Positions 49,381-62,226 of a DNA stretch of 64,000 nt are shown one piece after another. The first letter of the stretch is position 1. Each line of letters begins with the position of its first letter. The position numbers and the translations under genes are program-made. The stretch comes from Telmatactis stephensoni. Lineage: Eukaryota > Cnidaria > Anthozoa > Actiniaria > Isophelliidae. Location of the stretch: positions 620,001-684,000 of the forward strand of contig JALIZF010001763.1 of assembly GCA_029948255.1 (NCBI GenBank). The letters are read 5' to 3'. The notes under the pieces are model-generated. The model made no database searches. It worked only from the letters and a program-made list of their open reading frames with translations, and had not been told where the DNA came from.

Positions 49381-49493
49381 AGGCCCCGTTCACACTACAG
49401 CATTAGATCGATCTGAGATCGATCCAGTCTAGTATATCGCTTCAAGCTGGATCGAACTCAGATCGATCTAAAACTGTAGTGCGAACGGCCCCT
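49381..49493. mobile_element. MITE with AGGCCCCGTTCACACTAC ends
   Basis: AGGCCCCGTTCACACTACAG at the left and CTGTAGTGCGAACGGCCCCT at the right. GATCGATCT repeats fill the centre. Confidence 0.75.
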
Positions 49494-49731
49494 AATTTTT
49501 ACCACAAGATACACATATAACCGTTCACTCGGCGGCTTGTGTAGAGCTAGGCTCAGTTTAGATCTAACCCAGGGTGGAATTTAAAGAACATCATTGATTT
49601 TAACCGGTTAGCGGACCCTGTTTGGTAAAGCAGCTTTCAAATTTCCCATGGCGCAGAGTTCTTGGACACTTCTATTGTTTTGGCGCGAGATTCAAACTCA
49701 GGTATAGCGGAGTTAATACGGCAAACAATCA

Positions 49732-49862
49732 ATCAAACAATCAAACAAACAAACAAACAAACAAACAAACAAACAAACAAACAAACAAACAAACAAACAA
49801 ACAAACAAACAAACAAACACGCAAACAAAACAAACAAACAAACAAAAACCAAAGAAACAAAC
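49732..49862. repeat. (AAAC)n microsatellite
   Basis: About 20 uninterrupted CAAA units followed by degenerate ones. Reads through as an Asn/Lys/Gln/Thr frame of no coding value. Confidence 0.9.
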
Positions 49863-50580
49863 AAACCAAAGTAGCTAGAATACAGTTTTATTTCACCGAG
49901 AATTTTACTCCCAAGTTGCTGATAGTTTGCGTTATAGCTGCATTGTTAGCTTCATGCTCTAACGGCAGTATTAATCACTAAATGCACCGTTATTTGACAA
50001 ATGCTTTAAAAATTCCAAAAACTCGCAGTGGTATCAGAGAAGATTTAGAAGAAGTGGAATAAACAGTCGTGGCATGATAGTGCGTTAGAATTCCGGGCCA
50101 GTTATTAAAATGGTGGAGTTGTTTAAATGATCGACCCTCTGTGTTTTAACGAAATCTTTCTATTTAGTGTGGCTTTTCAGTCACAAAATCTGCGCTACTT
50201 AAATAAATGTTTGGGACAGTTTTCTTTGATATTATACACTCAGATCAGATAACATTTCTATTCTAGAAGAAAGCAAACTGGAATAGTAAAAACGTACAAG
50301 AGAAAAGAGTATGTCTTCATTTACGAACAAAATCTAAGTGTATGGTTGTAATACCTACAATACGCATTATAAATGATCTTATTTTATCATGAATGTGAAA
50401 CGTTTCAACCTCTTTTTCCTTTTAAACCTTTTACTGAAGTCTGTTGTGGAACAGTCATAGAATAAGTTAGGCTATCCTTCATTTATTGCCAGCGGCAAAA
50501 GTTAAATCGACACGAGTTATACAAAGGCACTGCAAAATCTCGGACGATCGCAAAGGCTCTAACAAGGTCAATTCGAAAAA

Positions 50581-50669
50581 ATGCCCGGTTGTGCAGTGCA
50601 ATGCCCGGTTGTGCAGTGCAATGCCCGGTTGTGCAGTGCAATGCCCGGTTGTGCAGTGCAATGCCCGGT
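50581..50669. repeat. 20-bp tandem repeat
   Basis: Four exact units of ATGCCCGGTTGTGCAGTGCA, then a partial fifth ending ATGCCCGGT. Confidence 0.9.
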
Positions 50670-51028
50670 CTTGCATAGGCTTGTACGTGGATGACTGGAC
50701 AAGCACCGCGCACTTTCCCGACGAAGCTACGAGGTTGCGCAAGTTGCGTGCAGTTTCCCGACGAAACTACGTGCACTTTCCCGAGGAAACAACGAAGTTG
50801 CGTGCACTTTGCCGACGAAGCTACGATTTTGTGTTCTCTTTCGTGACGATTGCAACGATTTTACGCAATCTATTTTGAGACTTCCGCATCGAACGTATCG
50901 ACACCATTATTAACTTATTCTAAGCATTGTTTGTTAATAAACTATAATTCTTAGTGGATTATTGCAGGTATCTTAATAAATATAAATACTAACATTTCAA
51001 AATCACATATCTCTACTTTACAACAACA

Positions 51029-54000
51029 TTAATAATCATCGTGCCCATTGAAGATCTCTTCTTCGACTTCTTCTTCGACCTCCTCTCCTTCATCTTCGTC
51101 CATGCCCCCTTTGATGTCCCGCTCTGCCCCCATGCCACGCCCAAGGGGTATCCCCAAGGATTTATGTACAGCTTCTATTGTTTTCATATTAACGTAGTAT
51201 GCCATGTTGACTGTCGGTACACGTTGGCGCATGTCTTCCATAAATGAGTATGCCTGAATCAGAAAGACAAAATCAATATATTACTAAAACCATATAACTT
51301 GAGTGTGAGTATAGAAATATCACCTGTTGTCAGGCGACTTGCGTACAACTGAGCTCAAAGGAGAAAAGGACAAATTAGAGAAGGGAAGAGAAGGCACTGT
51401 TAAGGTTTGTCAACGTTATGGAAATGTATTTGCCTGTGTAGGTAGCCATCCCAAGAGACCATAATACTAAGAGAGCGAAACTCAGTATTGATGTTTGTGC
51501 GATGTTCGTGGCGCCTAAGGCTATTTTTAGTAACTTCGCCATCGCGCGCGCAAGGCACTTAAACAATAGAATTCAAACGGTCCTTTCCGCGCGCACGCCA
51601 AAAAGCAAATTCTATTGGTTGAGGGCCTTGCGCGCGTAATGGCGAAGTTACTAAAAATAGCCTTAGTCGCCACGAACATCGCACAGACATCAATACTGAG
51701 TTTCGCTCTCTTAGTATTATGGTCTCTTGGCCATCCCTTAGTCCGCATTCTACAACGTGGTTCTCATAAGGGAGTCTTCGTTTTGAAGAACAATAAGGCA
51801 ATGAACTTAGATGATGACTGCCTTTTAGGTTAGGTTTTGGAGACGGGATAGGATGGGATTAGAATTTCATCACATGGACTTTAGTTGCTATGGTTTCGGT
51901 TATTACAATAGGCTTTCTCCTTTACTGGAAATTATATCCCCACTTTACAAGGGGTGTGGCGCCAGAGGTTCGACTGTCTTACCTTAGAGTGGTTTTGTTG
52001 ACGAGCAAAGTGTTCTATAATTAGTCCATATACATCTCCTATTCGTACTGCTGTCTCCAAGTCTGGTTCTTCGAGGAGAAGTTGACAGCTTTTGATCGCT
52101 TCTTCTGGAGTTTCTTCGTAAGCTCTGATAAATTAGAATGTACGTTATGATTGAGACGACGTCAAGCGAAACTGATACTGATCAAATAAAAAATAAAATA
52201 AATAAATAACTGTTTATTTAAGTGTCCAAGTCTTCTAGCGCTTGCGCACTAATTGGGGGACACTGTACTCACACACACACACTACCCCTACATTAAGTAT
52301 TTTGCAAATAATCACTCGACTCACGTGTTGATTCAAACTCGTGCAAGTCATTAGTTGCGGCAACATTCAGAGGAATGAGCCCTAAAATGTTACCTCAGGA
52401 TTACAGCATCCCCTTCTCCCACCATCACCAAGACCGCCACGTACTCCGCCATCGTATTCAATGAACCTGGGGAGGGAGGGGGAAAGCGAAAGCCTCTCTC
52501 TTCCCTTTCCCCTCCCCCAACCCCTTCCATTCCTCCTCCCCTCCCCTACCCCCAGAGTCTGATCACAAGTAACACTCATGATGTCTATGTTCAAATCAAC
52601 TCGTACCTTCTTGCCTGTACAAACTTCTTTACTAATCCAATCCTCTGCTTTAGGAACGTTATCTTTTCCTCTTGTTCCATAACGTTCTTCATCTTTGCTT
52701 TAGCCATACATTTATATGCCTCAGAAAGTGCACCTAGAGCCTTGTCGTAGTTCTGGTACTCATCGATTTCGACCTGAGGTAGGAGAGAAAAGCTTGTATA
52801 AGAAAGTTAATCTTGATATTGTCAGATGTCACACCATGACCTCTGGGGTGTGGGGATCGATTTTTGAAAACTGGACTTAACGAAGGAAAAGTCCGGATGT
52901 GACGCAGGCTAACTGAACCCTTCTGATTCCAGAAAATGTAAACTGGGTAGAGTTTGCTAAGGGATCCGTTTCTCGAAGGACCCCATACAGGCTCGTTAGT
53001 TTACGTGAAAAATACGCGCGTGCAAAGAACACATCTAATTGAAAATAGCGTGCGCTTCGAGAAATATTCGTAAACTTGGTTTATCGGGTAACTTATCGGG
53101 TCTCACTTTCACTACATCAAGACTATGAAGTGGGAGCCAGCCACTGTTATCTTACAATGCTTTCAGTTCATTACTCATATATTTAAGATAAGCAGGAACT
53201 CATATTTATAGAATTACTTCTATGTTTTCACAATCTAAATCACCTAGCTCCAACCCCGTCCCCAAGCCTTCTCTGTACAAGAAAAACAAGAGGGGTTCTA
53301 GGCTCACCTGAGCACATGCATCATAAAATCCAGCCAGCAGATCTAACGCTCGCCCCTTGGTATAAAAACCTATGATGTTTTTCATAATCTCAGGGTCTTT
53401 ACGCCAATCAAGAGACTGCAGGTAGTTGGCTGCCATCACGTAGATCTCACGCTGTCTTGACACACCCGCAAAGAACACGATCTTCTCGGTGTCTCCAGAC
53501 TTTAGCAGTGCTTTCATTGCCTGAAGAAGGTGAAATGATCAAAAGTTATTTACGAGACGAACAAAGTAAGACAAGGAAGGAAGGACGGAGGGAAGGAGGG
53601 AGGGAAGGAGGGAGGGAAGGAAGGAAAGAAGGAAGGAGTACATGGTCTACTGATACGTACTTTCATTTTATTTCCAGCTTGAGTGAATTTCTTTGTTGCT
53701 AGATGATAAGAGCCTTGTTGCATAGCACATTCAGCTATACGTTCCAACATTGTAGCTCTGTTCTCTTCTCCTTTTGGTAATGTCATTTTCTCGGCTAATT
53801 CCTCGGTTATGGTGACGTTGTGTGCTAAGCATAACTCTAACGCTTCAGGGAACTGAAAAAAAACCCCTCAATTATTTCCGACGCTGTCATATCCGATCCT
53901 CTCTCTCTCTTCACATACAATCATTACATTCTTCTAACTCTAGCGCTTCAGGGAACTGGAAAAAAAATCCCTCAATATCATTTCCGACACTGTCATATCC

Positions 54001-57000
54001 GATCCTCTCTCTTCACATACAATCATTACATTCTTCTAATTTTGAACGCGATATTTGCATATAAACAAGTTATTGCATTAGTAAGAAAAATAATCAGCCT
54101 TTGGATGCAATTGAATTTATTTTATCTATGAAACTTTAGTTTAACCGAACGATTTTATTGATTTGAATCTACCAGCCTCTCATTAATTCGATCTACACGT
54201 GCTTTTCATGTTTTATAATCATGCAAATGTTGATGCAATAATCAACATTCCATACATCACATTGCACGATTACAAATACGGAATAATAACGCTTTATAGC
54301 ATGAAAAGCAGAGTGGCGCAGTGGAAGCGTGCTGGGCCCATAACCCAGAGGTCCGAGGTTCGAAACCTCGCTCTGCTATTAATCTTTTTTTTCCTTGACC
54401 TCATTATTCCTACTTCCGAAAACTTTATTTTCCATTATTTATTATTGTCGAAACAATTGAGGGAATGCCCTACAAAGCGTTCTTATTCCGTAGTTCCACA
54501 CTAATCAAAATAAATTTAAAAACGCTTTATTTCCTCAGTTTTCAATGTCTACTTCAAAACGTGAAGCATATATTTTCGTAGACAAAAGAAAAACACGGTT
54601 TCAGTGTAGACGGAAGATTTGACCATAGCCAGAAAGTAGTACGTTTTCAAAATTTCCCTGTTAGTGTGGACAGGCCCTCCTAGTGCGGACAGTGTAGCCT
54701 CAATCGAATCCGATAGTGAAGTCTATCGATAAACCTTACCTTTTTGCCAATTACAAGCAGGTCAACGGCCTTATCGTACTGACCATGCTCCATGAAAAAC
54801 TCGGAACATTTATCGATCATAACAGGGTCAGTATTCTCGTCGAGGTCGTCTGCTATAACTTGAAGGGCTGCAAATTGTTGGGTGTTGAAACATAAATCCA
54901 AAGCCTTGGTAATGTTACCACCCTGAAATATGAAAACATGTTTTAAGCTGGTGTTACACCAGACGATTTGCACGACGATTATTTTCGCGCAACGCTGTAA
55001 GTTGACGCCGTATAATGTACCACACCAAGAGACCATAATACTAAGACAGCGAAGCTCAGTATTGATGTCTGTGCGATGTTCGCGGCGACTAAGGCTATTT
55101 TCAGTAACTTCGCCTGCATCGTGCGCGCAAGGCTCTTTAACAATAGAATTTACTTTTGCGTTTACTTTTGCAGGACCCTACTGAAAATCGCTTTGCGAGT
55201 AGGTTTCCTGGGTAAATTTATCATTATTATTATTAGAATTTGATTTTTGACGTGAGCGCAGACGTGACCGTTAACTTTCGGCATTTGAATTCTATTGTTT
55301 ACTAGTAAGAGCCTTGCGCGCGTGATGGCGAAGTTACTAAAAATAGCCTTAGTCGCCGCGAACATCGCAAAGACATCAATACTGAGTTTCGCTCTCTTAA
55401 GCCCGCCGCACACGTAGAGAAACTGTTTGAGGAAACTACCACGCGAGGCACTTAGCTCAGACGATTTCTCGCCGCAGACGTTGCATCTTTGGCAACAAAG
55501 AGCACACGGTGAGAAAAGTGCCTCGCGTGGCAGTTTTCTCACACAGTTTCTCAACGTGTGCGGCGGGCTTTAGTATTATGGTGTTTTGAACACACGGAAT
55601 AATTTTCAGCGCAATTTTTGCTTCTGCAACGTTACACGTTTCTGATTGGAATTAAAAAACTTGCGACGCAAGATGACTACTTTGACTCAAGTTGTACCAG
55701 CGTTGCAAATCGTCTCGTGTAACATCAACTTTGGATTCTTTCTAGCTCTCCCATCCCCTCGTCTGCAAAACTCCGTATAGATGTCCCCCTCTATTTCCTT
55801 CATCCAAGCTCGCTACTCCATATAGCAAGCTGTGCAATAGAGCGGTTTTCGTATGAGTGGGAAACTGACCGTACCAGTTACCATCAATGTACGGTACGGT
55901 TACGGTTTTTATAGACATTACGGCACTGACACGGTCACGGTACGGCACGGTCAGTTTCCCACTCATAGGAAAACCGCTCTAAAGGTAAAAAAGTACATGC
56001 CTTGTGGTAGAGCATAACTGCTTTGTCTTGCATGTTTGGTAATCCCTCGTAATATCTGAAAAAAGGGAAATATTATTTCAACTTTTATATTTACATTGCG
56101 TAACACTAACACACCTTTCCAACTTAAATCACAATTAAAACAGTTTAAAAACAAGTAGAATGAAAAGACGAGTAATGAAGTTTGAACTAAAGAAACTTTT
56201 AAAATGCACACTTCCAGTAGAATTTACTTCCGGTCTTAATGTTAAGAGGAGATTTTTTTCAATGACGAGCAATAATGGCGAAAAGCGCCAAAAACTAGAC
56301 TTTCGTGCGAGTTTTAAACCAAATTTTCGTTCTGGATTAACACTCAAATCCTATTCCTACCGGTTAAAAACTGATGTACCAAGATAAAATAACTGTTTGA
56401 AACAGATTTTTGAACTGTACAAAGACTTTTTCTTGAAGTTGTGTTAGGATTAAGCTTTTTCAAGCTGAATATAAGGAAAACATACAGAAAATGAGCAAAT
56501 GAAGGCCTAAACCTCATTTTTGATCCAAATTTTCGCTTTGGATTAACACTTTGATTCAACTTTCATTGGCCAAAACTACTTACAAACAACTTAAACTTTC
56601 TGACAGAAATGATTTTAGATTTGTACAACAGTTATTCTTCAACTCAGGAGTTTTTGTCGTTCACTGCTCGAACTTGAAAAAAATCCCCTCTTAATGCAAA
56701 AATCAACGACTATTACATCATATATGTAGGATTATAAATACACAATAATAACAGTTATTATCGTGGTAAGCAGAGTGGCGCAGTGGAAGCGTGCTGGGCC
56801 CATAACCCAGAGGTCCGAGGATCGAAACCTCGCTCTGCTAAATTTTGCTGGGGCTTTTTTTCTAACACCATAAAAAAATTATATTCTCATTATCACACGA
56901 GACCAAAATTCTTCCTCTTACAAATTAAAAAGTTGTTTGTATGTTCAATAGGAAATATTTTCAGTGACTTCAGAATACAAAACCCCTAAAACCAAAACAC

Positions 57001-60000
57001 AGTGAAAAAATAGAATTCAAAAAATTAACGGACATGCAGTAGAGTGAGAGAAAGGCGAAGACTGATTCAACACAATTAAAAAATCTTTTATCTAAAACTG
57101 TAAAAATATGGATATGATCTGAAAACTAAAAAATACACAATAAATATGAAGACTTTCTTGGAATATGTCAAATAACAAGAGACTAGAAATATTTCCATGA
57201 ATTGTCTGATTTGGTTGACTTCACTTCCGGTGAACGGTAATTTATGCATGGCTGATGCAACAACCACAAAATTTGCATTACACTAGTAAATACAATTCAA
57301 AAACATGCTTCTATCACCAACAGCAGAGTGGCGCAGTGGAAGCGTGCTGGGCCCATAACCCAGAGGTCCGAGGATCGAAACCTCGCTCTGCTATAATTTT
57401 TTTTCTTTTTCGATTCTTTCTTTTTTACACAACTTGTTTAAAAAACTCTATAATACAGATTGCAGTTTTGAAATTAAGAAAAATATTTATACCCGCGAAA
57501 CAAAATCTAAATACAGTTTCTAAATATAAAATTTAGTAAAACAACAATTACAAGTGAAGCAGAATTAAAGGCCCACTTGGATGAAAATCGATGAAAATTG
57601 GAAACTGATTATTTCTATCTGAAGATGAATACAGTTAAATAACTGTCTACCCTCTGCTCAAAAATCTGCATTTCAAGCTCATTTTCAAAGAGAAATTTTG
57701 ATATAAAGTCTAAAAGAACAAAAGGGTTGAGTAAATGACGTCATTTACTTGACAATTTCTATTCTTGTCGTTTGAATGTAAAGAAAACGTTGCTTTGGGA
57801 GTCGTACAGATAGGTTTTACTAAGTTTCAAGTCATTTCCAATTTTGGTTTACTTTCATCCAAGTACCCCTTTAAGTAGAAAGAATAACGAGATAAATACA
57901 GTTGCCTCACATGGCGCACGCTAAAAAAGAGCGCGTACATTTTACAGAGTGCGATGTTGTGAGGCAGATGTACTCGGAGGCTATAAACAAACACAAAAAG
58001 ATGGACACACAAGCTTACCTGGCAACATCGATCATATCCTTGGGTGAACTTAATAGTGCTAAATTCATTAACTCATTATCCAAACCATGTTCCTATAAAT
58101 CAAAAAAGAAACAAATGGAAGATAAAAGTTACACAAACAAGCTCTCTCATCCTCTACAGGTTAGACTTCCAAGGACAATGTTGCTGCCCCCCTCCGTGTT
58201 TGGGGGGGCTTCAGAACCACTTGGGGAGAGGCTTCCCACTTAATTTTTGCGATCTTTTATCTTCGAATTGACCTACACCTCAAGAGGACTTTCATTTCCG
58301 AAGTCCACGCTATATTTTAAGAGAGTTAAAAATTCCCTCAACGTTGCCTCGTTGAAAGTTGTCGTAGTGAAACAAGCGTGCGGCGACGACTTTTAGCCCA
58401 ACATTATTGTGGAAACATGTTGCAGGTATTTGAATTATCTTTCAGAATGTTAGCATACATTTCTTGAGGCTGTGCATACCATATTATACACTGCACTACA
58501 TCAACTCTCATGTTGGCACAGTTGCAACCATGTTGCGCAACGCAACTATGTCGCGTTTTAAGTTGTGTAGTGCAAGAAATAGAGTTAAAATAGGTATAAG
58601 TTTGCGTATGTAACGATTCCTTGTACAAACTCTCACCTTAGCTAGACGAATGGCGTTGCTGTAACACTGTGCTCTTGTGTAGAAATGAATTGCATCTTTT
58701 ATATTGTCCTGAGAAATTTAACGAAATGGGTATTTTTTAGACATAGACTTTTTATTTAGCACCAGGAGTTAGCAATATAGTTATAGTTGTTACCTTTTAT
58801 ATAGAACACTTTTCGTATCAATGTCAAACGGACCTCGCCGTGCCTTCACCAAAATTCCTACCGTGGTCGTGGCGTACAGTGCCTGTACCGTTGCACAAGT
58901 ATATGGAAAATGCTCTGACATAACATGACATAGTAGTCAAATTGGTTCGAGAGTAAATTATCATATCCGCTAACCTGTGAGACACCTTCTAAAGTTTAAG
59001 GTGTTTCTCAAGCCCGAGCTCTTTTCAATCTCTTACGATTTTTTCCAGTTGAATCACTACTTTTCGTTTGTTTGTCTTTCCAAAAAATCAGGTTTATGAA
59101 AATCGCCATGCCGCCACTATAAATTATTGAAAACTCCAGTCAAAATGATTTACACATCAAAAGAAACTTGAATCTGTCCCTAGACTTGCTGTGGAATTTT
59201 TTTAATATTAGGTTTGTTGCCGTGACGCATTTTGCGATCAAACAACGGAGATGCGCCTCAAACAAAACCCAGTCGAGCCACCTTAAGTTATTTTACCAAC
59301 AATTTTACGGTTTTCCTGCATGCTTCTGTAAATCTAAAGTCATAGATTGTATGCGTACGCACAGAAATTTTTTTTTTACATAGTTTTTACCTGGTTTTCA
59401 AATTGACGAGCTAAATGATAGCAGGCTGCTCGATCACCAGTTTCATTACAGATTTCAGCTGCCTGAAATAAAATAAATGATTATAATTTGTATAATTTTT
59501 CTACTAGATTCTCGTCATAATTATGATGAAGTTTTTATAAAAATTGGAAATATGGGAACCTTGTAATATCATTATCGTAATCTCATTCACGAGCAGACCC
59601 CAACCTAAACAGAGACTGTGGCTACGAAGCATTCTTCGTCAAGTGACAAGAGTCGCATCAACACTGCTTTGAAAATCCTCCGTGAAGGAGTCGAAAGCTT
59701 GTATAGCCGGAGAAAAGCATTTGATCTTCAACGTGTTTGCCAGAGAAAAGCCCATCCTCCTCCTCCTCAACAACAACAACACTGAACAGCCATTCAAGAA
59801 CAAAAACAACAACAACAACAACAACAACAACACTGAACAGCCATTCAAGAACAACAACAACCATTTATATCAAGGTTGTCCATAAAAAGGCTTTACGAAT
59901 CTATGGGTGCTGGCGGTTACTCACGCTCTAAGAAACAGACCGCTGCACTGAACTAAACATACCTTTTCTAAGTTACCACAGTAACAATAGACTCGAACAA

Positions 60001-62190
60001 GCGATAGGTTATCACGTGCTGCCTCGTAGAATTGTAGAGCAGTCTCCATCTCACTTGTACTCTCCATGTATTGTGCCCACCATTTGCGTAACTCCCTAGA
60101 AACAAATGACTGGTTACACACGTTTCTCTTTTTTCCCCACAGAGTATTTTTTTTCGGGTTTTCGTGTCCGGCATGCTGCCTAGTCTCTTTTTTGTAAAGT
60201 TCATTAGATTTTGACACATAAAGCTATGTATAATTGTATCAGGAGATATGAGATGTTAAAGTAATTCTTTGTTAGGAAGCTGTGTATGAGAAACGCTGTA
60301 TGTTGCGTTCGACTGACCAACATGCCCCGGCAAGTATCGATGTTGTAGTGAGTGCTAATGAGTGATGTAAATGACCTGATCATTTCATCCTGGGTACAAA
60401 CGACTCATGTAAACGTAACTGAATTCTTGACCTGGTCTCCATGGAAACATTTCACCCGCAAAATCATGTGAAATTGACTCATCCAATGACGAAATCACCC
60501 ACAATCTCGTTTCAGGCAAGCCTGTTCGCTCCTCAGCTGGGCTTCCTGTGGTGGCCGCTCACAAAACAAAACGAAAAAGAGCGAAAACTACAACTTATGG
60601 AATCAGCCTACTGTGATGTGCGTATCCAATCCCATTTATAAACCAGAGTAATTGTGATGTTAGACTTATTCCATAAGTCGGAGTGTTCGCTCCTTGGGAT
60701 TTCTGTGGTGGCCGCTCCCACACAAAACGAAAAAGAGCGAAAACTACGACTATGGAATCACTCAGTCTAGCAAGCCTAATGAACTTACTTATCCTTATGT
60801 TTAAGTATATACGCTTCAAGTTGTTGGGGTTCGTCAAGAAGCATTCGTGGAACTTCAAAACGCTGCGTTTCAGATTTTTCGAAGCTGAAAGATAAGATAA
60901 CATGGACTATTGAATAATTATGGGTTTCAGTAAACATTGATTCTTAGCAGAAGACCATAATACTAAGAGAGCGAAACTCAGTATTGATACCTGTGCGATG
61001 TTAACGGCGACTAAGGCTATTTTTAGTAACTTCGCCATCGCGCGCGCAAGGCTCTTGAAAAATAGAATTCAAAAACCGAAAGCAAACGGTCTGCGCGCAT
61101 GTCAAAAATCAAATTCTAATGTTTTAGGATTATGGTCTCTTGTTCTTAGACAAAAATTACTTTTGCTACGATGGAGGAGGAGTCGGGGGAGAATGTTAAC
61201 AAGGAGGGTGAAGCAAAGGGAGTGCTCTCTTTCCCTCCTCTCCTCACTATCACTTGGAATCTCCAAGATGAAAGCCCTCCCTGCTATTTAGAGATTTGAG
61301 AAATCTCTTCCTGTCTAAAGTCAGCAAGCTCTATTCTACTATCTGTAAAAATTTACTTGTTAATAGCCCCTGATATGTTCCCTGTAGTCTCAAGATGCTT
61401 GGCATAGTTATAATATGTGGTTCTTAGGTGGATACGGTCTCGAAGCTCTGCTACTTCAATGGCCTGGAAGTAAAGAGAAGTAAAATATAAAGGAAATGTT
61501 ATATATATAAACCTCTCTTGTGCGACAACAAGTATTTATCATAGTAAAATACACACGACTCTTTCAAGGAGAATTATTGCAATTTTCAAAATCATGCGAA
61601 CTCAAACAACCCAACAGTCAACTGGTTTTTGGCATTTTCGCTTCCGTCAATCAAGCGGGGGGTGGGGGTTGGGGGTGGGGGTGGGCTGGACTCCATTGTA
61701 AAAGGATCGGGTATGCTCGTCGGAAATTTAAAAAAATACCCCTAAAAGATACCGTAAGTCTTTTAAGAAGGGCGTGGCTGGACGATTTTTAACCCCTAAG
61801 AGATACCAGCGATAACAAGCTAATGAACATTATTATGATGAACATAAAATTGAACGGTCGACATGCTTTTGTTGGGCAAATTTCTTCCATTTGAGAACAA
61901 GATAATAAGCGATGGGCTCTTTTGATACCCTAAGAGAGACCAGGAAATGTTAAAGCTCTAAACTTCAATTTCAACACCCTAAACGATACCAAATCGCTGA
62001 TTTTTACCCCTAAGAGATACGACGAGCATACCCGATCCTTTTACAATGAAGTCCCCCCCCCCCGGGCTGTGAACCAATATCCCACATGGATGGGTGACGT
62101 CCAGCACCATATTCATATCAGGTTACATGCATTGTCTCCCCGATTAGTAGGGCACTTGTGCCCGGCTATAAGACTAGAGACTTTAATAAA

Positions 62191-62226
<36 letters not shown>

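Larger units (their letters stand above)
48682..51028. other. Intergenic region between TSEN54 and IFT140
   Basis: No protein gene seen. It contains MITEs at 48869 and 49381, a fragment of the AGCCCGC family at about 49016-49080, an (AAAC)n microsatellite and a 20-bp tandem repeat, each listed separately. GC content rises near 50500-50830, where GACGAAGCTACGA-like words recur. Confidence 0.6.

Noticed and set aside
49622..49981. Asn/Lys/Gln/Thr-rich frame
   Set aside because: Translation of the (AAAC)n microsatellite.
54199..54504. 101-codon frame
   Set aside because: It covers the initiator tRNA gene; the same happens at 56783 and 57255.
59639..59931. Val/Leu- or Asn-rich frames
   Set aside because: Translations of a (CAA)n repeat in an IFT140 intron.
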